This document shows, piece by piece, positions 22,863-31,738 of a stretch of 33,281 nt of DNA. The position numbers were made by a program, and so were the translations under genes. Source of the DNA: Ardenticatenaceae bacterium. Lineage in GTDB: Bacteria > Chloroflexota > Anaerolineae > Promineifilales > Promineifilaceae. The notes below the pieces were generated by a model. The model saw only the letters and a program-made list of their open reading frames with translations, was not told the DNA's origin and did no database searches. Numbering within the stretch: position 1 is the stretch's first letter; each line of letters begins with the position of its first letter. The stretch spans positions 1-33,281 of the forward strand of contig JACKBT010000047.1 of the NCBI GenBank assembly GCA_020634415.1, written 5' to 3'.

Positions 22863-25199
22863 ATGTTACACACCCCTCCCTCCACTCGCCGCTGGCTCAT
22901 TCGAGCGGGTGAATGGTTCCTTCTCTTTCTAATTCTTCTGGTGGCTATCTGGACTGTCACCCAGAATGCCCAGGCTCCCCAACTGATCCTATTTGCCCTA
23001 CTCTATATCATCACCATCAACTTCAGCCTGCCACCGGCCCAGAGCAGTGTCGGCTTGGTACCGCTGGTGGCCGTGAGCAGCTTTTTAGCTTTGGGGCTGA
23101 GCACGGCCGTTGCCCTGGCCCTCGTCAGCTACATCCTGGCCGAACTGACCGCCCCCCTGTGGAACTCTTTTTGGGAACAGGCAGGCAGTCAACGGCCGTC
23201 ACGCCTGCAACGAGTCGCCACCGCCGCCATCCACATCATCCCCCTATGGCTTGCCGGAACCATCTACCAACAAGTTGGCGGCGTAGCCCCGTTAACCAAC
23301 CAAGACACCAACAACTTAAGCGATTTCGTCTGGCTGGCCTTAGCCTATGGCCTCTCCCACTTCATTCTAGTTCTACTCTGGTGGCTGGCCCCCAAACGGC
23401 CGTTTACCACCTTCCTGCGCGACAACGCCTTTTCCGTTGCCCTCAGCGGCATTTTCGCCCAGCCAATGGCCGTGTTAGGCAACATCACCTTCGTGCTAGT
23501 GGGGCTGCCCATCTTCGTCGTCTACTGCCTGGGCGTGATGATCTTCAGCCTTGTCATCTGGCTTTCCTGGCAGCGGCGCAACGTGCTGGAACAGCAATAC
23601 AGCCAGTTGGCCCTGCTCAATGATGCCAGCACTGCCTTGCGCGAGACATTGGACTTAACGGCCGTTCTCCACAACACCCACCACCTCGTCACCCAACTCA
23701 TCCCCACCGACAGCTTCACCATTGCCCTGCTAGAAGGCGACACATGGCAGCGGCCGTTTCACATCCCCGCCTCCGCCCCTACTCATCAAGCCTACCAACC
23801 CGATGACTTTACCCATTGGGTCGCCACCCAGGCCCGCACCTTATACATCGAAGCCCGCGACCTGCATTTTGCCAGCCGCCATCAGCTAACTCCACCCCAA
23901 CCCACTCCCTTTGCCTGGCTGGGCACCCCCCTCACCGCCGCCAACCAGGTTGTGGGTGTCATAGTGGTGCAGCGCTTTGAGGCCCAGCCTTTCAGCCGCT
24001 GGCATCAAGAAATGCTGCTCGCCATCGCCGGGCAGGCCAGCGCCGCCATCCAAAATGCCCGCCTTCACAGCGAAACCGTGCGCCTCTATAACCTCACCGA
24101 TGAAGCCCTGGCCCAGCGCGTCAAGCAGTTACAAGCCCTGCTCGACAGCATTCAAGAAGGCGTACTCATGCTCGACACCACCGGACGCATTGCCCTCATC
24201 AACCCCTTTGCCGCCAAATTGATTGGGCAACAACCCAGCCAACTAATGCAGCATCGCCTGGAAACGGCCGTTGCCCCCACCCTCGGCTACCAAACAGAAA
24301 CATTGGCCCAGCTCATCACCCAACTGCGCTCCAGCTTGCTGCCAGAGCCAGGCCGAACCAGCTTCCAGCACCACAACAAAATCATCATCCGCCTGGAAGC
24401 CCCCGTATTAGCCGCCAATCAACAGCTCATCGGCTGGCTCATGCTCTTCCGCGATGTCACCGAAGAGCATCAACTGGCCGAACAGCGCACCGATCTCACC
24501 CGCATGATCATCCACGACTTGCGCAATCCCATCTCCACCCTCATCAGCACCCTCGATTTGGCGCAGACGCAGCTAAATAGCACGGATACGGCCGTTCTCG
24601 CCGATGCCCGACAAGGCTGCCTCGACATGCTGGATATGGTTGATTCCCTCATGGACATCACCCGCCTGGAAGCAGGCCAAATGGTCGTGGAGGCCGATGC
24701 CCTCTACCTGCATCCCCTCATTCAAAAACTCACAGCCCGTCTACAGCCCCTCGCCGCCCAACGCCACATCGAACTCACCTTCACCTTTGCCCCTGACTTA
24801 CCCGCCGTATGGGCCGACGAGGAAATGATGCGGCGGGTACTGCTCAATTTATTGGACAATGCACTGAAATTTACCCCGGCGAACGGCCGTATTCACGGCC
24901 ACCTCCAACCAGAACCAGCCCACTCTCCCCACCAAGAACCCGGCCTGCGCTGCGCCCTCACCGACACTGGCCCCGGCATCCCGCCCGAACATCGGGAACA
25001 GGTCTTTAACCGCTTCATGCGCACCAACGCTGGCGGAGCGCAGGTACGCGGCACGGGGTTGGGGCTGGCCTTTTGCAAAATGGCCGTTGAAGCGCACAAC
25101 GGCCGTATTTGGGTCGAGTCTGCCGTCGGCGGCGGCAGTCAATTTATCTTCACCCTGCCCGGGGTTCCCCGCCTCATGGCAGAAGGAACAATAGGATGA
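22863..25199 (+). CDS. Membrane sensor histidine kinase (multi-TM, GAF, PAS, HisKA, HATPase)
   Basis: A 778-aa kinase. Residues 15-235 contain about seven hydrophobic segments, forming an integral membrane sensor region I do not recognise. A GAF-like domain follows at about 250-400 and a PAS-like domain at about 420-535 (LLDSIQEGVLMLDTTGRIALINPFA). The phosphoacceptor is H551 in MIIHDLRNPISTL. ATP-binding boxes are NLLDNALKFTP, DTGPGIP and GTGLGLAFCK. No response regulator is adjacent. The next gene, a patatin-like lipase, starts inside its stop codon (ATGA overlap), so the two are translationally coupled. The ATG has only a weak ribosome site. Confidence 0.88.
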   Translation: MLHTPPSTRRWLIRAGEWFLLFLILLVAIWTVTQNAQAPQLILFALLYIITINFSLPPAQSSVGLVPLVAVSSFLALGLSTAVALALVSYILAELTAPLWNSFWEQAGSQRPSRLQRVATAAIHIIPLWLAGTIYQQVGGVAPLTNQDTNNLSDFVWLALAYGLSHFILVLLWWLAPKRPFTTFLRDNAFSVALSGIFAQPMAVLGNITFVLVGLPIFVVYCLGVMIFSLVIWLSWQRRNVLEQQYSQLALLNDASTALRETLDLTAVLHNTHHLVTQLIPTDSFTIALLEGDTWQRPFHIPASAPTHQAYQPDDFTHWVATQARTLYIEARDLHFASRHQLTPPQPTPFAWLGTPLTAANQVVGVIVVQRFEAQPFSRWHQEMLLAIAGQASAAIQNARLHSETVRLYNLTDEALAQRVKQLQALLDSIQEGVLMLDTTGRIALINPFAAKLIGQQPSQLMQHRLETAVAPTLGYQTETLAQLITQLRSSLLPEPGRTSFQHHNKIIIRLEAPVLAANQQLIGWLMLFRDVTEEHQLAEQRTDLTRMIIHDLRNPISTLISTLDLAQTQLNSTDTAVLADARQGCLDMLDMVDSLMDITRLEAGQMVVEADALYLHPLIQKLTARLQPLAAQRHIELTFTFAPDLPAVWADEEMMRRVLLNLLDNALKFTPANGRIHGHLQPEPAHSPHQEPGLRCALTDTGPGIPPEHREQVFNRFMRTNAGGAQVRGTGLGLAFCKMAVEAHNGRIWVESAVGGGSQFIFTLPGVPRLMAEGTIG

Positions 25200-26008
25200 C
25201 AGAAGTTTCGCATCACCAGGAAAACGGCCGTCCCCGTGTTGGTCTGGCCCTCGGCGGCGGCTCAGTCCGGGGCTTTGCCCATTTCGGCGTATTAACCGTG
25301 TTAGAAGAAGCCAACATCCCCATAGACATTGTGGCCGGAACCAGCGCGGGAGCAATTATCGGTGCCCTCTACGCAGCAGGCATGTCGCTAAACCAAATCG
25401 AAACCGCCGCCGAGCAAATGTCTTGGCGGAACAACACACGCCCCATCTTATCTACAGATGGCCTGCTCACCCTAGACCCCATGGCCGTCTGGCTAAAAGA
25501 GATGCTGGGCGATCTGCACTTTGAAGACTTAGCCCTCCCCTTTGCCTGTGCCGCCACCGACCTGCAAACAGGTGAGCCGGTCGTGCTAGCCAGCGGCCCG
25601 CTGGCTTCGGCCGTGCAGGCCAGTTGCTCCGTGCCGGGAATCATTACGCCAGTCAGGCGCAACGGCCGTCTCCTCTGCGACGGCGGCATCACCAACAACG
25701 TCCCCGTATCACTGGCACGATGTTTAGGCGCAGATTATGTAATTGGTGTAGATATTTTTGAGCCAACCTTACACTGGCCTATTGGCCCCTTAGGGCGAGG
25801 ACTGGCAGCTATTGAAATAATGGTTGAACATGCGGGCAGCGGCACCAAAACGGCCGACTGCCTCATCACGCCCAATCTAAAAGGGTACAGTTACATCCGC
25901 TTCTCCCATCGTCAGGAGCTAATCGAACGGGGACAGCAAGCCGCACACAACTGCCTGCCAACCATTCATCAGCATCTCCAGGCCAAACAGCCCCGTCACA
26001 TCGTGTGA
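25196..26008 (+). CDS. Patatin-like phospholipase
   Basis: A 270-aa protein of the patatin/RssA family, lipid acyl hydrolases with a Ser-Asp dyad. The oxyanion motif is GGGSVRGFAHFGVL (20-33), the nucleophile is S50 in AGTSAGAIIGALYAAG, and the dyad aspartate is about D162 in LCDGGITNNVPV. There is no signal peptide or membrane segment, so it is probably cytoplasmic or peripheral on the membrane. The start at 25196 is chosen because it overlaps the kinase stop by 4 nt, AGGAACAATAGG lies just upstream, and the protein begins shortly before the conserved core. RssA-like proteins are often found near regulators; a link to the kinase is plausible. Confidence 0.9.
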   Translation: MTEVSHHQENGRPRVGLALGGGSVRGFAHFGVLTVLEEANIPIDIVAGTSAGAIIGALYAAGMSLNQIETAAEQMSWRNNTRPILSTDGLLTLDPMAVWLKEMLGDLHFEDLALPFACAATDLQTGEPVVLASGPLASAVQASCSVPGIITPVRRNGRLLCDGGITNNVPVSLARCLGADYVIGVDIFEPTLHWPIGPLGRGLAAIEIMVEHAGSGTKTADCLITPNLKGYSYIRFSHRQELIERGQQAAHNCLPTIHQHLQAKQPRHIV

Positions 26009-26199
26009 GAAAGCAACTCCTTAGCCTCAGACAACTGCTGCTTAACGGTGGTAATCTCATCAAAACAGGCTTGCAGCATCTCCTCCAGCCGCGCCACCTG
26101 GTTCCGAGCCAGCCTTAGACTTTGTGTCACATCAGCTAATTGCTCATGGAGTGCATGTTCCCGTGCTTCCAATTCTCGTATCTTATCTTGAAGAGCCAT
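25996..26199 (-). CDS. Small coiled-coil protein
   Basis: A 67-aa protein that is almost entirely one heptad-repeat helix (MALQDKIRELEAREHALHEQ then LADVTQSLRLARNQVARLEEML), rich in Leu, Glu, Gln and Arg, with a single Cys. It has GAGG about 7 nt before the ATG. Its 3' end overlaps the end of the convergent patatin gene by 13 nt. It could be a small scaffold or a chance frame; the regular heptads and ribosome site favour a real gene. No function is assigned. Confidence 0.55.
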   Translation of the reverse strand: MALQDKIRELEAREHALHEQLADVTQSLRLARNQVARLEEMLQACFDEITTVKQQLSEAKELLSHTM

Positions 26200-26370
26200 A
26201 ATAATACCTCGCTTTATAAATATTTTTGGGTAACTATGCAGACCTGAAGGGTTTGATCTGCTGGTAACAATAATTTCACGGCCAAAAACCCTGCGGGCCT
26301 CCGACCTATGTTACAAATTAGGAGTATGAAAATGATTGTAATGAAAATCCTCATCCCTGTCGAAAAAATA

Positions 26371-26400
26371 TTGTGAAAACTGGAACAGAACCAGTACAAT
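26371..26400 (+). promoter_or_regulatory. Promoter of the membrane-anchored HhH gene
   Basis: TTGTGA (26371-26376), an 18-nt spacer and TACAAT (26395-26400). Start near 26407 would give a leader of about 32 nt with AAGGAG ahead of the ATG at 26439. The rest of 26200-26370 is AT-rich with degenerate repeat fragments (GACCTGAAGGGTTT-like) and no gene. Confidence 0.55.
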
Positions 26401-26438
26401 ACCACGAATCCTATGCTGGGAATAAAGGAGACTATACC

Positions 26439-26963
26439 ATGCTTTTATTACAATCATTCTTTTCACTGCCCGCCCTGAACACACTCTTCCAAACATCCAA
26501 TCGTGGCACAACCCCTGTGGGTGTCATCCTGATTTTGCTGCTTTTGGTTGTGATTTTGTTCTGGTGGGGGCTTAATCGGCCGTCTTACGATCAAATTGCG
26601 TCAACGGCCGATCCCCATGCCACTGACGATCATCACGATGATGCCCATGCCACTAACACCCATCACACCAACACACCAGCCCATCAACCTGAAGCCGCTC
26701 CCGTCGTCCCCGACAATCTCCAGCGCATTGAAGGCGTTGGCCCCAAAATTGCACAAATCTTAAACCAGGCTGGCATCCAAACCTTTGCCCAATTAGCCGT
26801 CGCCGAAGTCAGCCACCTGCAAAAAATCGTCCATGAAGAGGCCGGCATTCGCATCGCCTTCCCCGACACCTGGCCGCAGCAAGCCAAACTCGCCGCTGTG
26901 GGGGATTGGGATGCCCTGGCTACACTCCAAGAAAATTTGAAGGGAGGGCGGACACAGAGTTAG
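26439..26963 (+). CDS. Membrane-anchored helix-hairpin-helix protein
   Basis: A 174-aa protein with one transmembrane segment (about 27-46, GVILILLLLVVILFWWGLN), a low-complexity linker rich in His, Asp, Thr and Ala (about 55-90, with HATDDHHDDAHATNTHHTNT), and a C-terminal helix-hairpin-helix domain (about 92-165; DNLQRIEGVGPKIAQILNQA, TFAQLA). The last domain resembles the DUF4332 / ribosomal L21-like HhH found after TM anchors in Chloroflexota and cyanobacteria. Such HhH modules may bind nucleic acid without sequence preference. The histidine-rich linker could bind metal. ATG at 26439 follows AAGGAG at good spacing; an upstream in-frame ATG has no such site. It is 22 nt upstream of the LuxR regulator gene. 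Confidence 0.75.
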   Translation: MLLLQSFFSLPALNTLFQTSNRGTTPVGVILILLLLVVILFWWGLNRPSYDQIASTADPHATDDHHDDAHATNTHHTNTPAHQPEAAPVVPDNLQRIEGVGPKIAQILNQAGIQTFAQLAVAEVSHLQKIVHEEAGIRIAFPDTWPQQAKLAAVGDWDALATLQENLKGGRTQS

Positions 26964-26985
26964 CACCAATCACAAGGGCGGGCAA

Positions 26986-29661
26986 GTGACTGATTTACTT
27001 TTGCAAACGAAGTTGTATCGGCCGTTTTTACGGCCGTTCCACCTGCCCCGCCCCCACCTCCTGCAAAAACTCAATCACCCCCTCCCCCGCAAACTCACTC
27101 TCATCGCCGCTCCCGCCGGCTTTGGCAAAACAACATTGGTTCTGCAATGGCTCCACCAATTGACAATTGACAACCGCCCATTGTCAATTGCCAATTTCCC
27201 CTGGCTTACCCTCGACTCCCACGACAACGACCCCACCCGCTTCCTCACCTACCTCATCGCCGCCCTGCAAACGGCCGTACACCCCCACCTCAGCCACCAC
27301 GCCCGCACCCTCCTCCAATCCGGCCAACCCACACCAGCCCAAACCATCCTCACCCTCCTCCTCAACGAACTCGCCAGCCAAACCGAGCCAATCTTTCTCA
27401 TCCTCGACGATTACCACAACCTCACCAACCCCTATCTGCACGAAGCCATACAATTTTTTATTGAGCATCTGCCACCAACCTTGCACCTTATACTGACTAC
27501 GCGCAGCGAACCGCCTTTATCACTGCCACGCTGGCGCGTGCGCGGCGAAGTCGTAGACATTCGCGCTGATGATTTGCGCTTTACGGCCGTTCAAACCCAA
27601 ACCCTCCTCACCCAACAACACCAACTCACCCTCACCGACACACAAGCGGCCCAACTCCAGGCTCAAACCGAAGGCTGGATTGCGGGCATCCAGATGGCCG
27701 CCCTCACCCTGCCCCCAGGCGGGCAAATCAGCCAATTTCTACAAAACTTCAGCGGCGAACAGCGCCACATTTTCGACTATCTCAGCCAGGAAGTCCTTAA
27801 CCACCTGCCCCAAGCAACCCAAGACTTTTTGCTACAAACGGCCGTTCTCGACCAACTTTGCGCTCCATTGTGTGACTTCATATTGGCGATTGGCGATTGG
27901 CGATTGGGAGAGTCAATCTCTAACCTCCCATCCTCCCCTCCCCCAACTTCCCCCTCCCAACAAACCCTCACCCAACTCGAACAAACCAACCTCTTTCTCA
28001 TTCCTCTTGACCAAAAACAGATATGGTTTCGTTACCACACCCTCCTACACGACTTTCTACGAGCACGCCTCCGAGCCAGCCAATTTGATCAAACAGCCTT
28101 GCACCAGCGTGCCGCCACCTGGTTCGCCGCCAACAACATGTCCGAAACGGCCGTCTCCCACCACCTCGCCGCCCACGACACCCAAGCCGCCGCCCACCTC
28201 ATCAGCCAAATCTGGTACAGCCTCCTCGAACGCGGCCAAATCATCACCCTACAGCAATTATTAAGTGATTTGCCCGAAACGGCCGTTACCCTCCACCCCG
28301 ATCTCCAACTCGCCCAAGCCTGGTGCGCCCTCAGCACCGGGCAATACGACAACGCCACCGCCATCCTCACCAACATCAACCTGCAATCTGTTAGCAACAC
28401 CCTGCGTGGACGCATCCTGGCCGCCCAAGCCACCATCGCCGCCACCCAACGCCACATCCCCCAAACCATCACCCTGGCCGAAGCCGCCCGCCCCCTCCTC
28501 CCCGCCAGCGACACCCTCCAACGCAGCATCCTCGATTGGAACCTGGCCTTCGCCTACCGCCGTCAAGGGGAACTAACCCGTTCCGAGCAAGCCTATCAAC
28601 AAGCCGCCGCCATCGCCCAACAAGGTCAACATTTGGCAATGCGTCTGCTTACCCTGGCCGGATTAGGCAACCTTTACTTCGATCAAGGCCAATTGGCCCT
28701 GGCCCAACAGCAATACCAACAATGCCTCACCGAAGCAGGTTTTCCGCACAATCCCCTTCCCCTCGCTTTAGATGCTTGCATCGGCCTCACCCAACTGTTT
28801 TATGAACGCAACCAGCTAGAAGACGCAGCAAAAATGGCCCAAACGGCCGTCTCCCTCTGCCACACCCTCAACCACACCGAACTAGAAGCTGCTACCCTGC
28901 GCGAACAAGCCGCCATCCAACTGGCGCAAGGACAAACCGACGAAGCAATGACCACCATCCACACGGCCGTCACCCTCCTGCAAACCCGCCCCGACAGCCG
29001 CTACCAACAAAGCATCACCGCCATGCAAGCCACCCTCCACCTCCACCTGGGCGATGTCGCCACCGCCGCCCAACTCTCCCAAAGCCACGACCTCTTCCTC
29101 CTCCAAGCACGGGTTTTACTGGCACAAGGCCAATTTACGGCCGTTCTCGATCATCTCCGCCAAAACCCCGCCCAAAGCTGGATCATCTGGCACAAAATCA
29201 CGGTGCTGCTGCTACAAGCCCAGGCACATTGGCGATTGGGTGATGAGCAAACGGCCGTTCACACCCTGCAACACGCCCTCACCCTCGCCGCCCCCACCAC
29301 CGCCCTCCGCATCATCGCCGACGAAGGACCAAACCTCCTACCCATCCTCCACCAAGCCCAAACCGCTGCCCCCGCTTATGTGGCACAACTATTGGCCATC
29401 ATAGATGCAAAACCTTCTCCAATAACAAGTCCCCCCCAACTCCCCTCAGTTCCCCCCAGCACCCTCATCGAACCCCTCAGCGACCGCGAACTAGAAATCC
29501 TGCGCCTCATGGCCGACGGCCTCACCAACCAGCAAATCGCCGACCGCCTCATCCTCTCCCTCACCACCATCAAATGGCACGCCCGCAACATCTACAGCAA
29601 ACTCAACGTGCGGAATCGAGGAACGGCCGTTGCCCACGCCCGCACCCTCAACCTCCTCTAA
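26986..29661 (+). CDS. MalT-like LuxR family regulator (STAND ATPase with TPRs)
   Basis: An 891-aa regulator with an N-terminal STAND NTPase (Walker A APAGFGKTT, 42-50; Walker B region EPIFLILDDYHNL), a winged-helix part, a long TPR-like helical middle (about 400-780) and a C-terminal LuxR HTH (last 65 residues; LSDRELEILRLMADGLTNQQ, IADRLILSLTTIKWHARNIY). MalT-type proteins multimerise on binding an inducer and ATP. The start is a GTG at 26986. Two stretches look like repeat DNA read in frame: residues 58-71 (QLTIDNRPLSIANF) and about 299-310 (LAIGDWRLGES), the latter followed by a Pro/Ser-rich loop. The gene carries about 12 ACGGCCGT sites, the densest in the window. Confidence 0.9.
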   Translation: MTDLLLQTKLYRPFLRPFHLPRPHLLQKLNHPLPRKLTLIAAPAGFGKTTLVLQWLHQLTIDNRPLSIANFPWLTLDSHDNDPTRFLTYLIAALQTAVHPHLSHHARTLLQSGQPTPAQTILTLLLNELASQTEPIFLILDDYHNLTNPYLHEAIQFFIEHLPPTLHLILTTRSEPPLSLPRWRVRGEVVDIRADDLRFTAVQTQTLLTQQHQLTLTDTQAAQLQAQTEGWIAGIQMAALTLPPGGQISQFLQNFSGEQRHIFDYLSQEVLNHLPQATQDFLLQTAVLDQLCAPLCDFILAIGDWRLGESISNLPSSPPPTSPSQQTLTQLEQTNLFLIPLDQKQIWFRYHTLLHDFLRARLRASQFDQTALHQRAATWFAANNMSETAVSHHLAAHDTQAAAHLISQIWYSLLERGQIITLQQLLSDLPETAVTLHPDLQLAQAWCALSTGQYDNATAILTNINLQSVSNTLRGRILAAQATIAATQRHIPQTITLAEAARPLLPASDTLQRSILDWNLAFAYRRQGELTRSEQAYQQAAAIAQQGQHLAMRLLTLAGLGNLYFDQGQLALAQQQYQQCLTEAGFPHNPLPLALDACIGLTQLFYERNQLEDAAKMAQTAVSLCHTLNHTELEAATLREQAAIQLAQGQTDEAMTTIHTAVTLLQTRPDSRYQQSITAMQATLHLHLGDVATAAQLSQSHDLFLLQARVLLAQGQFTAVLDHLRQNPAQSWIIWHKITVLLLQAQAHWRLGDEQTAVHTLQHALTLAAPTTALRIIADEGPNLLPILHQAQTAAPAYVAQLLAIIDAKPSPITSPPQLPSVPPSTLIEPLSDRELEILRLMADGLTNQQIADRLILSLTTIKWHARNIYSKLNVRNRGTAVAHARTLNLL
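27158..27196. repeat. In-frame CAATTGA heptamer palindrome in the LuxR gene
   Basis: AATTGACAATTGACAA (27158-27173) pairs with TTGTCAATTGCCAATT (27181-27196) over 15 of 16 positions with a 7-nt loop. It encodes QLTIDNRPLSIANF just after Walker A, where MalT-like proteins normally go directly from LQWL to the WLSLD strand. Confidence 0.88.
27882..27907. repeat. In-frame GGCGATT heptamer array in the LuxR gene
   Basis: ATTGGCG is repeated three times, followed by ATTGGG. It encodes LAIGDWRLG in a loop of the STAND region and is followed by a low-complexity Pro/Ser stretch (about 27925-27965). Confidence 0.85.
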
Positions 29662-29736
29662 ACCCTCCCCCCAACCCTCCTTTCGGAGAGTGACACCCCT
29701 CCCCTAAACCCCCTATCCTATCTCCAATAACAACCA

Positions 29737-29858
29737 CCTGTAGGGGCGAGGCAATTGGGGAACAACCCCATCAAAACGGAACACTTCATCGCCCAATTGC
29801 CTCACCCTCTTCGCTGGTGAATTAGCAAGGTATTGCGCCGTTGCCTCGCCCCTACAGG
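29737..29858. repeat. Nested inverted repeat element before the serine hydrolase gene
   Basis: The outer arms, CCTGTAGGGGCGAGGCAA (29737-29754) and its perfect reverse complement (29841-29858), span 122 bp. An inner pair, GAGGCAATTGGG (29748-29759) and CCCAATTGCCTC (29792-29803), is also perfect. It ends 27 nt before the ATG of the next gene. It resembles widespread TAGGGGCGA-type repeats or a small MITE. The 75 nt before it (29662-29736) is C-rich spacer with no gene. Confidence 0.85.
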
Positions 29859-29885
29859 AACATCTAATTTTTACGAGGTGTAACG

Positions 29886-31730
29886 ATGAAAAAAGTTGTA
29901 TTATTTTTATTAACAGTAGTGGGCTGGTGGACGGCCGTTTCCCCCGCCCACGCCCAACAGGAGACTCCCATGCTCACACCCCCATCCCTGGCATCCCTAC
30001 TCGACCCCTTCTTCGCCGAACAATTAGCCGCCAACAACATCCCCGGTGCCACCTTCATCCTCGTCAAAGACGGCAAAATCCTCTACGCCCAGGGCTACGG
30101 CCTGGCCGACATCGAAAACAATATCCCCTACGATCCTGCCCAAACCATCGTGCGTGCCGGCTCTACCATCAAACCCATCACCGCCATGGCCGTCATGCAG
30201 CTAGCCGAACAAGGCAAGCTGGATGTCCACACAAATATCAACCAATATTTGACCAGCTTCCAAATCCCCGACACTTTCGCCGAACCCATCACCCTGCATC
30301 ACCTGCTGCATCACACAGCAGGATTAGATGCTGGCTTCATGGGCGTGCGCGTAGATTCCGCCGCCGACATTCTCCCCCTACGCGACTTTTTGGCCCAAAA
30401 GCTGCCGCCTCGCGTCCTGCCACCCAATCAGTTCCGCAACTACAACGATTACAACATCGCCCTGGCCGCCCTCGTCATTGAAGAAGTATCGGGCATGACC
30501 TACAGCGACTACGTGCAAACCCACATCTTCGCCCCGCTGCAAATGGACAGCACCGCCATGCTTGTCCCCGATGACCAAGTAGCGCGGCTGGCCGTAGGTT
30601 ACAGCTATGATGGTGACAAGCTCTATCCACGCATTCGGGGCAACTATTTCCTGCACACGGGGCCGGGCGCGGCTTACAACACGACAGCCAACGACATCGC
30701 CCACTTTATGCTGGCTCATTTGCAAGACGGCCGTTACAACCACACCCAACTCCTCCAACCAGCCACCATCCAAGAAATGCACCGCACCCAATTCACCCAC
30801 GACCCCCATCTGCCCGGTATGGCCTACTCCTTTGACGAGATGGAGATAAACGGCCGTCGCCTCCTCAGCAAAACCGGCGGCTCACCCGGAATGCAAAGCC
30901 GCATCATCCTGCTGCCCGACGCCGGTGTCGGCTGGTTCGTCAGCTACAACCGCTTCCTCAGCGGCCTGCACAACGACCTCACCACCTTGCTCATGGACAG
31001 CTATTTCCCTGCGGAAGCCCCACCCACCCTGGACAATCCGCTGCCAGGGCAAGATTTACAAGGCTACACAGGCTACTACCGCGAGATCATTGACTACTCC
31101 TCCCAATCATTAGCCAAAATCAACACCCTGCCCGATCAGGTCAAGGTAACGGCCGATGGCAATACCTTGCATCTGTTCGGCTCCAACTTCCAACCTGTGG
31201 GCCATGATGTTTTCCAGCGCGAAAACGGCACATACACTGTCTTTGACCGCGACCAGAACGGCCGTATCCGCGCCTTCTACTTCTTCCGCACCCCCTACCA
31301 GCGCATCCCCTGGTACGAAACCATACCCTTCCAGGCCACGCTCTTGGGCTTGGGGCTGATTGGCAGTCTGGTATCCCTGGTTTTGGCCTTCACGGTGGGG
31401 CGCAGCTTGCCAGGATGGATGCAGGGATTAACGGCCGTCTCCGCCCTCGCCAACATCCTCTTCCTCATCGGCTTCACCCTCTTCTTCCTCAACGCCACCA
31501 GCGGCGGTGAACCACCCTGGGAATTGCTTTATGGCCCTTCCACTACGCTGTTGATTTTGTTAACAATACCGTTGGTTATATTGGGCTTAGTGGGTATAAC
31601 GGCCGTTGCCACCCTCATCCTCTGGCACACTAACAGTGTCAATCCGGCTGCTCCCATCACCCTCATCATCGCCACCACCGCTATCTTACTTTTCCTCAAC
31701 ACCTGGAATCTACTCGGCTACCACTTCTAA
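29886..31730 (+). CDS. Beta-lactamase-fold serine hydrolase with C-terminal membrane domain
   Basis: A 614-aa exported protein: signal peptide (1-23, cleavage near AHA-QQE), a class C beta-lactamase/penicillin-binding fold (about 35-370), a spacer domain (about 390-470), and about four membrane helices (480-610). The active site has S93-x-x-K96 (AGSTIKPITAM) and K329-T-G (LLSKTGGSPG). The usual YSN triad is Y186-N-D (RNYNDYN). Such proteins are D-aminopeptidases, esterases or carboxypeptidases rather than true beta-lactamases; the substrate cannot be read from sequence. The membrane tail would tether it outside the cell. GAGGTG precedes the ATG. It is convergent with the P450 gene, separated by a 66-nt gap holding a hairpin. 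Confidence 0.87.
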   Translation: MKKVVLFLLTVVGWWTAVSPAHAQQETPMLTPPSLASLLDPFFAEQLAANNIPGATFILVKDGKILYAQGYGLADIENNIPYDPAQTIVRAGSTIKPITAMAVMQLAEQGKLDVHTNINQYLTSFQIPDTFAEPITLHHLLHHTAGLDAGFMGVRVDSAADILPLRDFLAQKLPPRVLPPNQFRNYNDYNIALAALVIEEVSGMTYSDYVQTHIFAPLQMDSTAMLVPDDQVARLAVGYSYDGDKLYPRIRGNYFLHTGPGAAYNTTANDIAHFMLAHLQDGRYNHTQLLQPATIQEMHRTQFTHDPHLPGMAYSFDEMEINGRRLLSKTGGSPGMQSRIILLPDAGVGWFVSYNRFLSGLHNDLTTLLMDSYFPAEAPPTLDNPLPGQDLQGYTGYYREIIDYSSQSLAKINTLPDQVKVTADGNTLHLFGSNFQPVGHDVFQRENGTYTVFDRDQNGRIRAFYFFRTPYQRIPWYETIPFQATLLGLGLIGSLVSLVLAFTVGRSLPGWMQGLTAVSALANILFLIGFTLFFLNATSGGEPPWELLYGPSTTLLILLTIPLVILGLVGITAVATLILWHTNSVNPAAPITLIIATTAILLFLNTWNLLGYHF

Positions 31731-31738
31731 TCATTGCG

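Noticed and set aside
24849..25355. 168-codon minus-strand frame across the kinase/patatin junction
   Set aside because: It is antisense to conserved kinase boxes and the patatin GGGxRG motif and has no family signature of its own.
27001..29622. ACGGCCGT sites as operators for the LuxR regulator
   Set aside because: The octamer is dense in coding regions of many genes and absent from the clear promoter regions, so it does not behave like a transcription factor site.
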